Shown: positions 18,276 to 29,079 of the stretch, piece after piece | Position numbering within the stretch: the stretch's first letter is position 1 | How the letters are laid out: every line of letters begins with the position of its first letter | NCBI GenBank assembly: GCA_905221605.1 | Contig: CAJNDS010001913.1 | Coordinates: 647,064 to 711,063 of the forward strand | Direction: 5' to 3' | DNA from: Symbiodinium natans | Taxonomy: Eukaryota; Sar; Dinophyceae; Suessiales; Symbiodiniaceae | DNA: 64,000 nt | Notes under the pieces: generated by a model | What the model was told of the DNA's origin: nothing | The model's database searches: none | Seen by the model: only the letters and a program-made list of their open reading frames with translations | Program-made: the position numbers and the translations under genes

Positions 18276-19400
18276 ACCCGTAAGAACCCGAAGAGAAGGC
18301 TGAAGCACAAGAACCGTAGACCTCCACCAAACACAGCACAGCCTCCCCAAGAAACAGCTTTTCTTTCCTGCAAGGGTGAGCAGTTCTAATCAGCCCCAAA
18401 AGGCACATCCGGGGTTCAGGATCTAGGATTCATAAGATTGTACCCTAAATGCGGGTGCATGAGGTTTTGGGTTCAGACAACTTGGGCTTCCGGGCTTAGG
18501 GTGTTGGGGTGTTGGCTTCGGGTCTTAGGGTGCTGGGGCTGTTAGAACTTGGTTTTTTGGGTTTTTAGGTGTTGGGGCTTGCGCTGCGGGCCGAGCGTTT
18601 TAAGGATGTTGATGTAGTGCTTAGGAGATATTCCGGTTTGCGATTTAGGCGTTTGGGGTTGTGAAGCCCGCCCCGACCTCCTAAACCTTTGCAAACTAAA
18701 CCCTAGGAGCCTCCACTCTAGCATCATAAACCCCAAGACTTTAGACACCATCATGAAGAGCCCTAAACCCTAAACCCTAAACCCTAAACCCTAAACCCTA
18801 AACCCTAAACCCTAAACCCTAAACCCTAAACCCTAAACCCTAAACCCTAAACACCCCTAAAGCTCTCGAGTCCCCACAGCAAGTCAGGCTGGACGGCATC
18901 ACCAAGTTACCCTGGGGGCCAGGCTCCGTCTCTGGTTTAGAGCTTACCTTAAGTACCCAAAACCAGTTGTCTTGAAGACTAAGAATCCTATAAGGGGTAT
19001 TATCGTATAACCTACAAAATTACACGAGGTTTTGGGTTCTTAAGGTAAGGATTGGATGAGGGCCTAGAGTTTAGGCTGCTTGGGGTGCTTCTCAAGGGCC
19101 TGGAGCTTCGCTTCTTTTGTAGGCCATGACTTCTAAATATCTTTGGTGATTCTTATAATGTAGCCTAAAAACTGGTTCCTTGGATTGTTAAGGTCCGGTT
19201 CAAGATTTAGGGGTTATGCTAAGCCCTCTAAGGCACCTTCTTGGCCTGCAGAACTCAGCTGGGTTTAGGTTTCGGGTTGAGGGCTTAGGGTTTAAAGCTC
19301 GCCCTGTGCGCCCGCATGGGGCAACTGGGGTGCCCTGTCCATTTGGGGGCTGCCGGCACCCGAACAAAGTTAGTTCGATAGTTAGTTAGTCAGTTAGTGA
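18276..19400. repeat. Heptamer mosaic with islands
   Basis: A CCCTAAA tract at 18,762-18,852 and decayed heptamers at 18,400-18,560 and 19,258-19,295. Islands at 18,873-18,938 (QQVRLDGITKLPWGPG) and 19,303-19,372 (LALCARMGQLGCPVHLGAAG) are open on the + strand but unrecognised. A GTTAGTTA run sits at 19,370-19,405. 18,940-19,250 carries AT-richer unique sequence without a gene. Confidence 0.5.
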
Positions 19401-20620
19401 GTTAGTTAAGTTTTAGGGTTGTCATGTGTGTTCTGGCATAGTGCAATATTGCATATGGTAGCTCCTCCCGCTTCTTCGCACCGAGGGGGATGAGGCTCGC
19501 AAACGACTTTTGCGCCCTCTGCCCCCCCCACAGACGCGTGCAGGGCTTGGGAAAGTTTAGGGATTTAGGGCTAAGCCCCGACTGCGTAAACCGACCCAAC
19601 CCCCCTCTTCCGCCAGACCTGCGTTTAGGGTTTCGGGTTTCGGGTTTAGGGTTTAGGGTTTTGGGTTCAGGGTTTTCAGGGTTTTCAGAGTTTTCAGGGT
19701 TTTCAGGGTTTTCAGGGCTTTCAGGCTTTAGAGTTTGTTTGGGGTGCTTCTTGCTTGGCCAGGCTTCCTCTTCCTCGTCGCCTCCTCAAGCAAGCTCGCA
19801 CTCCAGGCTTGGACCTTTCCTTGACGACCAACTGAACCCTAAGATTGGGGGTTTAGGGTTTAGGGTTTAGGCTTTAGGGTTTAGGGTTTAGGGTCCAATA
19901 CCCTTCGTAGTCCAGTGGTGCCCTTTACCCTTTTTGGTTATGGTTCCCTCATGAAGTAACCAACCCCAAAAAGGGTGCCCTCACAATGATATGGTTGCTG
20001 GGCTACTAAGTACCCTATTGTACCAGAATTCCTGTTAAGGTATCTGAACCACAAACCCTTTTAGGGTTCATTTCGTCCCCAAGCTTCTTCATGGACGAGA
20101 GGCCCTACCTATTGGACCCTTTTTGCCTACATGTGTATGGGTTATACCTACTAATGAAGGGTAGTTCCTACTGAAATGTAGGTATATAGAGTCCCAGGTA
20201 TAAACCCTACCTTCAAAAAGCCCCAAACCTTTTTTTGGTAAGTTCCCTCACAGTCCAATAAGGGGTTCTAAAGTCAGAGCCTAGCTTTTGTGTTCTTCAT
20301 GTAGACCCCAAAACCCTAAAACTTCCAGCTACTATAGGGGTCGGAATAACTACTAATGGTATTCTCTTAGCGTCCCTTTATATGTGTACTATAATAACCC
20401 CCAAAACCCTATTCTAATTATTCAGGCCCCTATATTACCGTCCTCAGTCAACGTGTAGTGGACTCTCTCAATACTTTGAGTTTCCTTTAATCGGTCCTCC
20501 TGCTGAACCTACCTATGAGCCACTACATTTGCCGAAGTGACGCGCTCATTCTTGATTTGGAAGTTTGGGCCGGAGGATGAAGCCCGCGGTTCTACAGCTC
20601 ACTAAGGGTCACCGACCCTT
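19401..20620. mobile_element. Heptamer variants and foldback elements (families C and F)
   Basis: A GGGTTTTCA array lies at 19,670-19,730, a TTTAGGG tract at 19,850-19,892, and a family C foldback at 19,906-20,008 (ends TAGTCCAG / CTGGGCTA, inner CCCTTTTTGG / CCAAAAAGGG). A family F unit (about 75 bp, CCCTTTATAT...CCCCCAAAACCCTATTCT) is at 20,355-20,435. A sequence open in two + frames lies at 20,515-20,598. The 126-residue frame at 19,490-19,870 is mostly translated heptamers. Confidence 0.5.
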
Positions 20621-20621
20621 G

Positions 20622-20847
20622 TTAGGATGCCCACGTTCCCGGAGGTGGAGGCATGCGCCAGCTCGCCGGTCTACCTGCATCCCCACCTGCCTGCTTCTTC
20701 CTCGTACCGACCTTCGTCCGTACCGATGAATCATCAGTGCACACGTCCGCTTGGGCCAAGGTGCTTATGGGCCTTCAGACGTCAATGCTTCAACCAAGCC
20801 TCCAAAATCTTGAAATATGTTTTGGCCAAGCTGCTGTTATCATGAAC
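20622..20847 (+). other. Possible exon, 75 codons
   Basis: After ACCCTTGTTAG, a + frame reads DAHVPGGGGMRQLAG, then VRTDESSVHTSAWAKVLMG and LQTSMLQPSLQNLEICFGQ, ending where GGTTTAGGG begins. It is the longest complex-composition island in the mosaic. A second + frame is open over part of it. No family is recognised. Confidence 0.4.
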
Positions 20848-22740
20848 ACCCCCTGTAAGGGTTTAGGGCTTTGGAGTCTTGAGGGTGCAGGGCTCGTGGT
20901 TTTCAGGTTAAGTTTCCAGGTTGGCAGATGTAGTTTACGGTTACTATTCCCTTCAGAACGGGTTAGGTTCCCTTCTGAACTCCTGTCAAGCAGAGGCCGG
21001 TTTGGGGTTTAGGGTTTAAGGTTCAGGGTTTGGGTTTAGGGTTTAGGGTTATCTAGCGGCATTTGGGCCTATAAAAGTCCTTGAACAGTTGAAGAAGCGA
21101 AGGAGCCTTACTCCAAATCCCCCTGGAGTCCCCCAAACCCTTCAACCTCCCCAGCAAGCCTTAAAACAGGAGCCTGATGGGAGGGTTTAGGAAGGGTTTA
21201 GGGTTTAGGGTTTAGGGTTTAGGGGCAAGGAAAGCATCCTTGGCAGGCGCGTCTTCGGCCGCTTGCCACAGAGCCGCTTCCGCCCGAGGCAGCATGCGCT
21301 AGTATTTTCTACTTCCTCAAGAACCCTCAAGAAATCAAGGATAGTAATCCTTAAATATGTTGCTCGGTCAATTTTAGGAAGCTCATTTTGGGTTTTTGGG
21401 GGTGGTTCTTTTGCAGACAGTAGGAACGGTCAGGGCTGGTGCGGTTTCTCCTCCCCTCCTGGAAGTCCAGGCTTCGTGCTCAAGGTATACGAAAATCTAC
21501 CGCGGTGGAATATTTAGGAGTGGGTGTGCGGGTGTGGAGGGAGGCCTACGCCTGGAAGTCTTAAACCCTAAGCCCAGCACCCGAAGCCCAACACCCTAAA
21601 CCCAACACCCTTAACCCTAAAACCCTAAGCCCTAAACCCTAAACTCTTTCCGTCCTAAACCTTCAACCCAATACCCTAAACCCAACACCCTAAACCTTAA
21701 TCCCGAATCCCTAAACCCTAAACCCTAAACCCTAAACCCTAAACCCTAAACCCTAAACCCTAAACCCTTAACCCTAAACCCTAAACCCTAAACCCTAAAC
21801 CCTAAACTCTCTCCGCCGTTTCTAAGTCCCATATGCCTCTCTGAAGGCGTTCCAAGAGGCCAAGCAGCCGGCTTTTCGGCGGCAACTGGTGGCTTCAGAG
21901 TTGAGGTTCTCATGTCTTCGGGGTTTAGGGGGTGTGTAGGGTTTAGGGTTTTAGGGTTTAGGGTTTAGGGCTAGGGTTTAGGGTTTAGGGTTTAGGGTTT
22001 AGGGCTAGGGTTTAGGGTTTAGGGTTTTGGGTTTTGGGTTTTGGGTCTAGGGTTTAGGGGCTAGGGTTTACAGTTTAGGGTCTGGTGGCTTCAGAGTTTA
22101 GGTTTTCATTGCTCAGGCAAAGTTTAGGGTTTAGGGTCTTAGGGTTTTAGGGGTTTAGGGTTTTAGCGTTTTTGGGTTTTAGGGTTCTAGTGTTTAGGGT
22201 TTTAGGGTTTCAGGGTTTTAGGGTTGTTGTAGGGTTTTAGGCTTAAGGGTCTAGGGTGTAGGGTTTAGGGTTTTAGGGTTTAGGGCTTCGGGTTCAGGGT
22301 TTCACGTTTAGGGTTTAGAGTTTAGGTTTTCATGGCTTGAGGGCTTAGGGTTTAGGGTTTCGGGTGTAGGGTTTTGGGGTTTAGGGTTAAGGGTTTATAT
22401 AGTTAGGGTTTGGGGTTTCGGGTTTAGGGTTGTAGGGTTTTAGGGTTTACGATTTTGGTGTTTGTGGTTTCGGGTTTGGGGTTTTGGGTTTTAGGGTTTT
22501 AGGGGTTTCGGGTTCAGAGTTTTAGGGTTTATGGGTGTAGGGGCCAGCCAGGGCCCACACACAAGTTTTGCATCGTGGCTATAGGACGGCTAGGGTTTAG
22601 GGCTTAGGGTTTAGGGTTGAGGGTTGAGGGTTTAGGGTTTAGGCTTCAGGGGTTAGCTGTTCAGTTCTGGGGCCATGTGCTACGCCAGCCGTCTCACTGC
22701 AATTGCTTGCTGCCTTTCGCAGAGATCAGTAGGTGGTGCT
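20848..22740. repeat. Long heptamer-variant region
   Basis: G-strand and C-strand variants dominate (21,005-21,050, 21,190-21,225, 21,560-21,808, 21,925-22,640), including TTTTAGGG and TTTTGGG units. Two islands are open on the + strand: 21,228-21,310 (ILGRRVFGRLPQSRFRPRQ) and 21,846-21,905 (AFQEAKQPAFRRQLVASELR). Neither is recognised. Confidence 0.7.
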
Positions 22741-22749
22741 GTCCCCCTT

Positions 22750-22925
22750 AGGGGTCCATTTGCACTACCAAGGAATTCGGCACCCAAAATCCATATTAAA
22801 CAGGTTTTAGGGGTCCATTTCTAGTACTACTATTATGGAGCTAGGTACCCAAAAAACCATACTAAATAGGGCTTAGGGGTCCCTTTTAAGTCCAGAATCG
22901 TACTACAGATGGCCCCTCTGGGTAC
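22750..22925. mobile_element. Family A foldback element, compound degenerate copy
   Basis: Two GGGTCCATTT arms, two GTACCCAAAA-type arms, the loop ACCATACTAAATAGGG and a right end CAGATGGCCCCTCTGGG show a partly duplicated family A element. Confidence 0.65.
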
Positions 22926-22988
22926 GGGACTCTCACACCCAGCTTGTCTGCATCGACCCAGAAATCCTAAGCCACGACTCCGAGCCTT

Positions 22989-23111
22989 CGACTAGGATGC
23001 CCAGTAGTGCCCTTATTCCCTTTTTGGTAGGTTTAGGTTCCCTTATTAAACCCCTTTAAGCGAAAAAGGGGCACCCTTTTTTCATCCTAGGATCCTGGGC
23101 AACCTAGTCGA
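22989..23111. mobile_element. Family C foldback element
   Basis: Ends CGACTAGGATGCCCAG and CTGGGCAACCTAGTCG are inverted, and inner GCCCTTATTCCCTTTTT pairs with AAAAAGGGGCACCC. It is the copy with the longest terminal repeats. Confidence 0.65.
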
Positions 23112-24190
23112 GCCTCAACCCATAGAGCGTAAACCTTTTATAGCATCGAGGGCTTAGGGTTTGTAGGGTTTTTATGGGGGTTGCTGGGGTTTACAGGGTT
23201 TCTGGGGGTTTTTAGGGTATGTAGGGTTTATGGGGTTTTTAGGGTTTTTAGGGCTTCTAGGGTTTAGAGGGTTGAGAGGGTTTGTAGGGTTTGTAGGGTT
23301 TGTAGGGTTTATAGGGTTTATAGGGTTTCGAGGGTTTCGAGGGTTTATAGGGCTTCGTTGGATGCAGGGTCTTGTTCAAGGTGCTCGTGCCACCCTTCTC
23401 GGTGACGCAGGCCGCCGCGAGGCCAGAAGTCCCCCCAAGAAGGGGTTAGGGAATTCGGTACCTTGGAGGGAATCAGTTACCTTTCTCTAGGTAGGCCTTT
23501 GGGACATTTCATATATTTCCTTATGAGGTGCCAGAGGGGAATTTCAGAGGGTCCTAAGGGCCATCCCAGTTATTTCCCCCCAAGAATGTTGCATACTGAA
23601 GGGGGTAGAGTGTACTGCTGGTGCTTCGGAGGGAAGGAGGGAACTAGGTACGTACCTTAAGTCCCCCCATGTATACCCTTCAAGGGAGTCTATAGGGTAC
23701 CTCAGTCCCTCATTCCGTACGGAGAACTACCAACCAGTAAGTTCAGGGCTTAAAAAGGGCCCACAATATCGCCCCTGGGAGGCTTAAGGAGGCCAATTTA
23801 GGGTTTCGGGTTTAGGGCTTAGGGTTTAGGGTTAAGAGTTAAGGGAGGGGTGGGGGGGGGGGGGGGGTGGCCTCCCCTTGACTTGTGTGGAGTGGCTTTG
23901 TGGCTTCCCCGAAGATGGGTTTGCCAAGGGGCTTTAAGGGCTTCAAGGCCTCAGATTGTCAGGGTTTGGGGTTTAGTGGTTTAGGTTTTCCGGTCTCGGC
24001 TTTAGGCTTTAGGCTTTTGGGTCTGGGCTTTAGGCTTTAGGGTCACCCTTAGGCTTTAGACTTTAGGGTTTGGGGTTTGGGGTTTAACTGGCGTTTAAGT
24101 TTGTGATCTTAGAGTCTTAGAGCTTTTTGTTGCGGATTGATGGTTTAGGGTTCAGGGCTGCAAAGTTGTTGCGGTAGGGATTCTCGTTGG
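23112..24190. repeat. Heptamer variants and unrecognised sequence
   Basis: A GGGTTTGTA/GGGTTTATA array (23,155-23,350) yields the GFxGF frame. 23,365-23,435 and 23,880-23,940 are open + islands. 23,440-23,790 is unique sequence containing GGTACC- and TATACCC-bearing pieces that recur at 13,915-13,970 and 28,305-28,345. A G-run lies at 23,850-23,867. Confidence 0.55.
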
Positions 24191-24298
24191 GAGCTGGTCC
24201 TGGGGCACTTGGTTGTCATAGAGCCGCTGCGTTTGAAAACTTCTGCAGCATCTGCTCCAAAGCAACCCCCCGAAATCACTGAAGCACCTGAAGCTTAG
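24191..24298 (+). other. Possible terminal exon
   Basis: A 35-codon frame reads ELVLGHLVVIEPLRLKTSAA, then APKQPPEITEAPEA and a TAG created where the TTTAGGG tract (24,296-24,358) begins. Composition is protein-like. Unrecognised. Confidence 0.4.
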
Positions 24299-24437
24299 GG
24301 TTTAGAGTTTAGGGTTTAGGGTTTAGGGTTTAGGGTTTAGGGTTTAGGGTTTAGGGTTTCTGGTCCATACCAAATCGAAGGCCCTGCAAGGTTTAGAGGC
24401 TTCAGGGCTCTTACACCCGAGGCCACACATCCCGACT

Positions 24438-24536
24438 CTGGCTTAAACAGGGTTTAGGGTTTAGGGTTTAGGGTTTAGGGTTTAGGGTTTAGGGTTTAGG
24501 GTTTAGGGTTTAGGGTTTAGGGCTGGCTTAAACAGG
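24438..24536. repeat. TTTAGGG tract flanked by a 14-bp direct repeat
   Basis: CTGGCTTAAACAGG occurs at 24,438-24,451 and 24,523-24,536, directly abutting both ends of an uninterrupted run of about ten heptamers. This is the clearest insertion footprint in the window. Confidence 0.9.
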
Positions 24537-24559
24537 CGCCGGAAGAACATCTAATGGAA

Positions 24560-24777
24560 TTCCCTTGTGGTCCTTGTATATTCATACTCTAAGAACCCCC
24601 CAAAAAACCCTACTCTCATGATTAAGGCCCCTAACGTATTCTTTTGTGGTCCCTTTATATTAGATTTATACTATAAGAACCCCCAAAAAACCCTACTCTA
24701 CCTTGTGGTCGCTTTATATTTATACTACGTATAAGAACCCCCAAAACCCTACTCTAATTCTTAAGGCCCCTATGTGA
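24560..24777. mobile_element. Three tandem family F units
   Basis: Three units (about 24,560-24,640, 24,645-24,705, 24,706-24,777) share TGTGGTCC...TTATATT..ATACTATAAGAACCCCC..AAACCCTACTCT...AAGGCCCCTA. Related units are at 20,355-20,435 and 29,085-29,158, and in reverse at about 26,209-26,272. Confidence 0.6.
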
Positions 24778-25273
24778 GGTCCGGCCAGTCCTGCTCCGAC
24801 TTCTGCGCGGACCTGGGCGGAGCCTGTGCCCGCGCCACAGCTCCCAAGCCCTGAACCCTCTGCACAGGGTTTAGGGTTTAGGGTGTAAGGTTTAGGGTGT
24901 ATGGGTTAGGGTTCAGGGTTAAAGTAAGCAACTCTTTTTGGGGGGCTCTACCCCTTCATTTCTGCTTTACTCAAGGAATTTCTCGGGCCGGACTGCAGTC
25001 TCAACCCGCACTTCGGTGATTGTGTGTCGCTTTATTGCTTTGCGAGGGTCTTTAGGGGTTAGTGGGTTTAGAGTTGAGTTTTTTTTTTCTTGGGGGGGGG
25101 GGGGGGTTGTTCCCTCAACCTTCTTGAACCCTATAAACCCCATACCCCAACCCTAAACCCTAAACCCTAAACTTCCTAAACCCTACACCCCGAACCCTAA
25201 ACCCTAAACCCTAGACCCTAAACCCTAAACCCTAAACCCTAAACCCTAAACCCTAAACCCTAAACCCTAAACG
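24778..25273. repeat. Island plus CCCTAAA tract
   Basis: 24,784-24,865 is open in two + frames, one Cys-rich (SCSDFCADLGGACARA). A G-strand variant tract lies at 24,868-24,925, a T/G homopolymer at 25,079-25,107 and a CCCTAAA tract at 25,150-25,272. No gene is assigned. Confidence 0.55.
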
Positions 25274-25369
25274 AAGGTGTCCGGAGTCCCCAGCTTGACG
25301 GCCCGAAGTCTTATGGACCCTGAGCCCCCGACAATAGCATGGACCCTACAGCGACTGTGCTCCCTGTAA
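25274..25369 (+). other. Possible exon island
   Basis: The + frame reads KVSGVPSLTARSLMDPEPP onward to TAA at 25,367-25,369; the bases there also form CCTGTAAGC, a possible donor. Unrecognised. Confidence 0.3.
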
Positions 25370-25379
25370 GCCCTAAGCC

Positions 25380-25569
25380 CTGAAAAGCTTTAGGCTTTAG
25401 GCTTTAGGCTTTAGGCTTTAGGCTTTAGGCTTTAGGCTTTAGGGTCTAGGGTAGGGTTGAGGGTATAGGGTTTAGGGTTTAGGGTTTAGGGTCTAGGGTT
25501 TAGGGTTTGGGTTTTAGGGTTTAGGGTTTAGGGTTCGGGGTTTAGGGTCTAGGATTTAGGGTCCAAGGT
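25380..25569. repeat. Homogenised TTTAGGC array and TTTAGGG tract
   Basis: Eight CTTTAGG units (25,388-25,440) pass into standard TTTAGGG variants. Confidence 0.9.
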
Positions 25570-25656
25570 TTCCCCATCAAGCCCTCCGAAAAGCTTATGA
25601 AGACTAAGTCCGTTGCCGACCTGCTGTTCGTCAACCGCTGTGAGGCCTACTGGAGG
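25570..25656 (+). other. Possible exon island between telomeric tracts
   Basis: Preceded by GGTCCAAG and followed by GGTTTAGGG, the frame reads FPIKPSEKLMKTKSVADLLF and VNRCEAYWR. The composition is convincing for a small exon, though no family is recognised. Confidence 0.4.
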
Positions 25657-26334
25657 GTTTAGGGTTTAGGGTTCGCTGGTTCTTTTTTGTTCCAGATGAA
25701 GGTCCCCTCAGGGTGCCAATTTGAAGGGTGCCGAATTATTCCCTAAACCCTAAACCCTAGTGACTAGGCCCTAGTGTAGAGAACTATAGGTACATGGAAA
25801 GTTAGGGACTGCTGCAGGCTCGTAGTTTATTAGATGGCCCAGGGCTTAAGCTGGGCGCTGAAAGTAGGATATGAGCGTTTGAGGAGTTGTCTGGCGTTGG
25901 GGGTTTAGGGATCTTGTGGTTTAGGGTTTAGGAGGGTCTGGGCGTTTAGGGTTTAGGGTTTAGGGTTTAGGGTTTAGGGTTTAGGGTTTAGGGTTTAGGG
26001 TTTAGGGCTATTTGGGAGGCTTCTTGAGGCCGATATGCGCGATTCCGGTGCCAGGCCTTGCGACAGTTCCTGTACTGCGAGCGCTGCGAGAAGAACCATG
26101 GCACCTCGGGCTACTCTAGGGGTTTAGGGTTTTGGGGTTTAGGGTTTAGGGTTGAGGGTTTAGGGTTTAGGACTTAGGCTTTAGGGTTTAGGGTTTAGGG
26201 TTTAGGGCCTTCGTAGTTAAAATAGGGCTTTGGGGGGTGATGGTAGTATAAATATACAGGGACGAGAAGGGGTTTCTATTAGTTTCTATTTCGACAAGAC
26301 AGCCGGTTTTTCCTGTGTAATGAAGTTTAAGTTA
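25657..26334. repeat. TTTAGGG tracts and one island
   Basis: Tracts occupy 25,925-26,007 and 26,118-26,205. The island 26,045-26,117 reads CQALRQFLYCERCEKNHGTS (a CxxC pair) on the + strand and abuts the next tract. A reversed family F trace is at 26,209-26,272. Confidence 0.6.
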
Positions 26335-26478
26335 TACTTGGAGGTTTATGTTACTTAGTAACGCAGTTATAACTGTACTTCTAACCAAATTATAACTCTA
26401 TTGGGGTACTTAAGGGCCTCATATGTGGGTTATAACTACACTTATACTGGGTTACTAAGTACCCTGAATCTCCAAGTA
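26335..26478. mobile_element. Family B foldback element, complete copy
   Basis: Ends TACTTGGAGGTTTATG and CTGAATCTCCAAGTA are inverted; inner GTTACTTAGTAACGC pairs with GGGTTACTAAGTAC. The 106-residue frame starting at 26,401 runs over it and is not called. Confidence 0.65.
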
Positions 26479-27122
26479 GGGTTCTTAAGGGAGGGGGGGT
26501 GCACGGGGGGTAGGTACCTAGGGAATCTTCAAAAAATTGTGAGCCTCATAAGCCGATATCAGGGATCCTACTATGACTTAGAGAAGTCTTGCTTAGTTGG
26601 TGTATGGATTTTTCTGGGAAATAGGTCGTCGTTGACTTTAGTCCTCAGGAGGAATGGTGACCATAAACCCTATACCCTAAACCCTAAACGTGATACCACC
26701 CGAAAGGGGAATCAGCACTGACCAGCAGACGTGCGGCCCCCTGTAGCTACCTGAGCAGCGTGCGCCTGCTCCTCCTATTTTCCTTATGATCTAGGACCCA
26801 GGGTAGGCCCTTGTTCCCTTTGGTTTAGGGTTTAGGATTCAGGGTAACTAGGACCCAGAGTAAACCCGTATTCCCGTATTTTAGGGTTTCAGTTCCCTTA
26901 TAAGCCCCCTAGAAGCAAAAGATGGGTGCCCTAAACCCTAAACCCTAAACCCTAAACCCTAAACCCTAAACCCTAAACCCTAGAATCGCCGCAAGGTCTT
27001 TAGCAACCCCAGTAGTTCTATGCTGGTTCCCTTCTTGACGTCCCGACGAAAGAGTGTATATATATATATATATATATAATGTTATAATATAATATAACAT
27101 AATATATTTTTCATATAGTATA

Positions 27123-27153
<31 letters not shown>

Positions 27154-28068
27154 TTCATATACATTGAGTATATGACTACAGTAGAATGGAACATGGTGAA
27201 ATGTAACACTGTACACTATATGTTAATACAACACCACGTTCCGAAGCAATACGATGCAACATTGGTACGTGTTGTTTCATACAGAGAGGTACACCTTCGG
27301 TGTTATCTCCCGAATATTCCTTACGACCTGCACCCTGCAAACCCTCAGCCTAAACCCCAACCCTAAACCCTAAACCCTACACCTAAGCGCCCTCGCTCAT
27401 CAGGCTCGGACCAACCCGCCCTGGCGAGCCAGCGCACGAGTCACTCCTACGGGGAGGGGGCCCCCAGGATCTGCTGTGGGCATTTGGGTTCTAGTACCCC
27501 CCTAAACCCTAAACCCCAAACCCTAAACCCCAAACACCCACCGAGGGTTGTATAGGGATTTGGGGTAGGTCGGTTTAGGGTTTTAGGGTTTACGCTTTAG
27601 TTAGGGTGTAAGGTTTTAATAGGCTTGATGCTTGGAGACCTAAGAAGAGTGTGTGCCCTGTGGTGGGTTTAGGGCTTAGGGGCTGAGCGCTCAGGGTTCA
27701 GGGCTTAGGGCTTAGGGCTTAGGGCTTAGGGCTTAGGGCTTAGGGCTTGCGGCTTCTCCTAAACCCTAAACCCTAAACCCTCGTAGGGTTCGTGCAGCTA
27801 TGAGGATAGATGATGGGGTCGGGGAGATGGATGGACTAAAGCCTCATGGCTCTCCTTTTTGTCCTCCATGGACCCTACCTACCCAAGACTGCCTGCTGTT
27901 CCCGCTGTTTCCCATTTTTTCTAGGTTTCCGAAAAGAGGGGGTACCCTTTTTGGGGGTTCCTAGAATAAGGATTATGGTACTGTTTTTGGGGGGAATAAT
28001 CGGGGTACAGTACCCCTATTTGGGGAAATGGCCGTTTAGAGGTTAGGCAAAGATTCAATATTTAAAGT
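26479..28068. repeat. Mosaic with TA microsatellite
   Basis: CCCTAAA tract 26,930-26,982, TA/ATAATA repeat 27,055-27,155, heptamer variants 27,355-27,380, 27,500-27,540 and 27,560-27,615, and a TTAGGGC array 27,690-27,745. Open + islands at 26,700-26,790 and 27,388-27,480 are unrecognised. 27,160-27,350 and 27,780-28,060 are unique without a recognised gene. Confidence 0.6.
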
Positions 28069-28183
28069 TCGATGGTCCAGGTGGACCTTGCAGCCGTGAG
28101 CTCTATCTTCCCGGACTGCTTGAAATTGACACTTTCTGGGAGAGTGCCATGGCTGACTCCTATAGCCTTTGAAAGCCCGGAAC
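28069..28183 (+). other. Possible exon island
   Basis: A 38-codon + frame reads MVQVDLAAVSSIFPDCLKLT then LSGRVPWLTPIAFESPEP, ending at decayed CCCTAAA. Unrecognised, but globular in composition. Confidence 0.35.
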
Positions 28184-28420
28184 CCTAAACCCCAAAAACC
28201 CTAAACCCCAAAAACCCCAAACCCTAGTCCCAAAACCCCAAAGCCTAAACCCTCATGCCCTGAAACCTCAGCCGCATGTGAAGAAGCTTCCCTGGTGCTT
28301 CGTAGGGAATGAGGCAATGAGGTTCCCTATATATACCCTTTAAGGGTTTAGGGTCTAGGGTTTAGGGTTTGGGGTTTGGGGTTTGGGGTTTGGGGTTTGA
28401 ATTTGGGGTTTGGGGGTGGT
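28184..28420. repeat. Decayed heptamers and GGGTTTGG array
   Basis: CCCCAAAAACC variants at 28,185-28,245 and GGGTTTGG repeats at 28,345-28,415. Confidence 0.75.
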
Positions 28421-28521
28421 GGCTTCCAGGCCTGTCTCTTCAATGGTGATCTCCTTGGCGATCCCACCACGTGCGTGGGTTCCCAGAAGTGCGCGAGTGA
28501 GTGGCACTGCAAGTTCAGGAG
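28421..28521 (+). other. Possible exon island, Cys-rich
   Basis: The + frame reads FQACLFNGDLLGDPTTCVGS then QKCASEWHCKFR, with four Cys spaced like an extracellular disulfide domain. It ends where GTTTTTGGGTTTAG begins. The family is not assigned. Confidence 0.35.
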
Positions 28522-28800
28522 TTTTTGGGTTTAGGGGTTAGGGTTAGGGTTTAGGGTTTAGGGGTTAGGGCTCAGGGTTCAGGGTTTGGGGTTTAGGGTT
28601 TAGGATATAGGGTTTAAGGTTTAGGGTTTAGGGATAGATTGTCTCAAGTGAGCCTCAGGTACACAAGAAACAACTAGACCCTACAAGCCCAAAAAATGAC
28701 ACCATCCGATCTGCCCCGAAACGAAACACCCCAAACCCTGAAAATCCCAAAGCCTGAGTTTGCGCCGCCAGAAAACCCAACATAGGTGTCGGAAGAATCA
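28522..28800. repeat. TTTAGGG variants and unrecognised sequence
   Basis: G-strand variants lie at 28,525-28,632. 28,633-28,800 is unique; the 168-residue minus frame here is driven by the adjoining trinucleotide repeat. Confidence 0.6.

Positions 28801-29079
<279 letters not shown>

Noticed and set aside
20515-20598. Conserved exon upstream of 20,622
   Set aside because: Two frames are equally open and no splice or homology evidence selects one.
26401-26721. 106-residue + frame
   Set aside because: Starts inside a family B foldback element and ends in CCCTAAA-like DNA.
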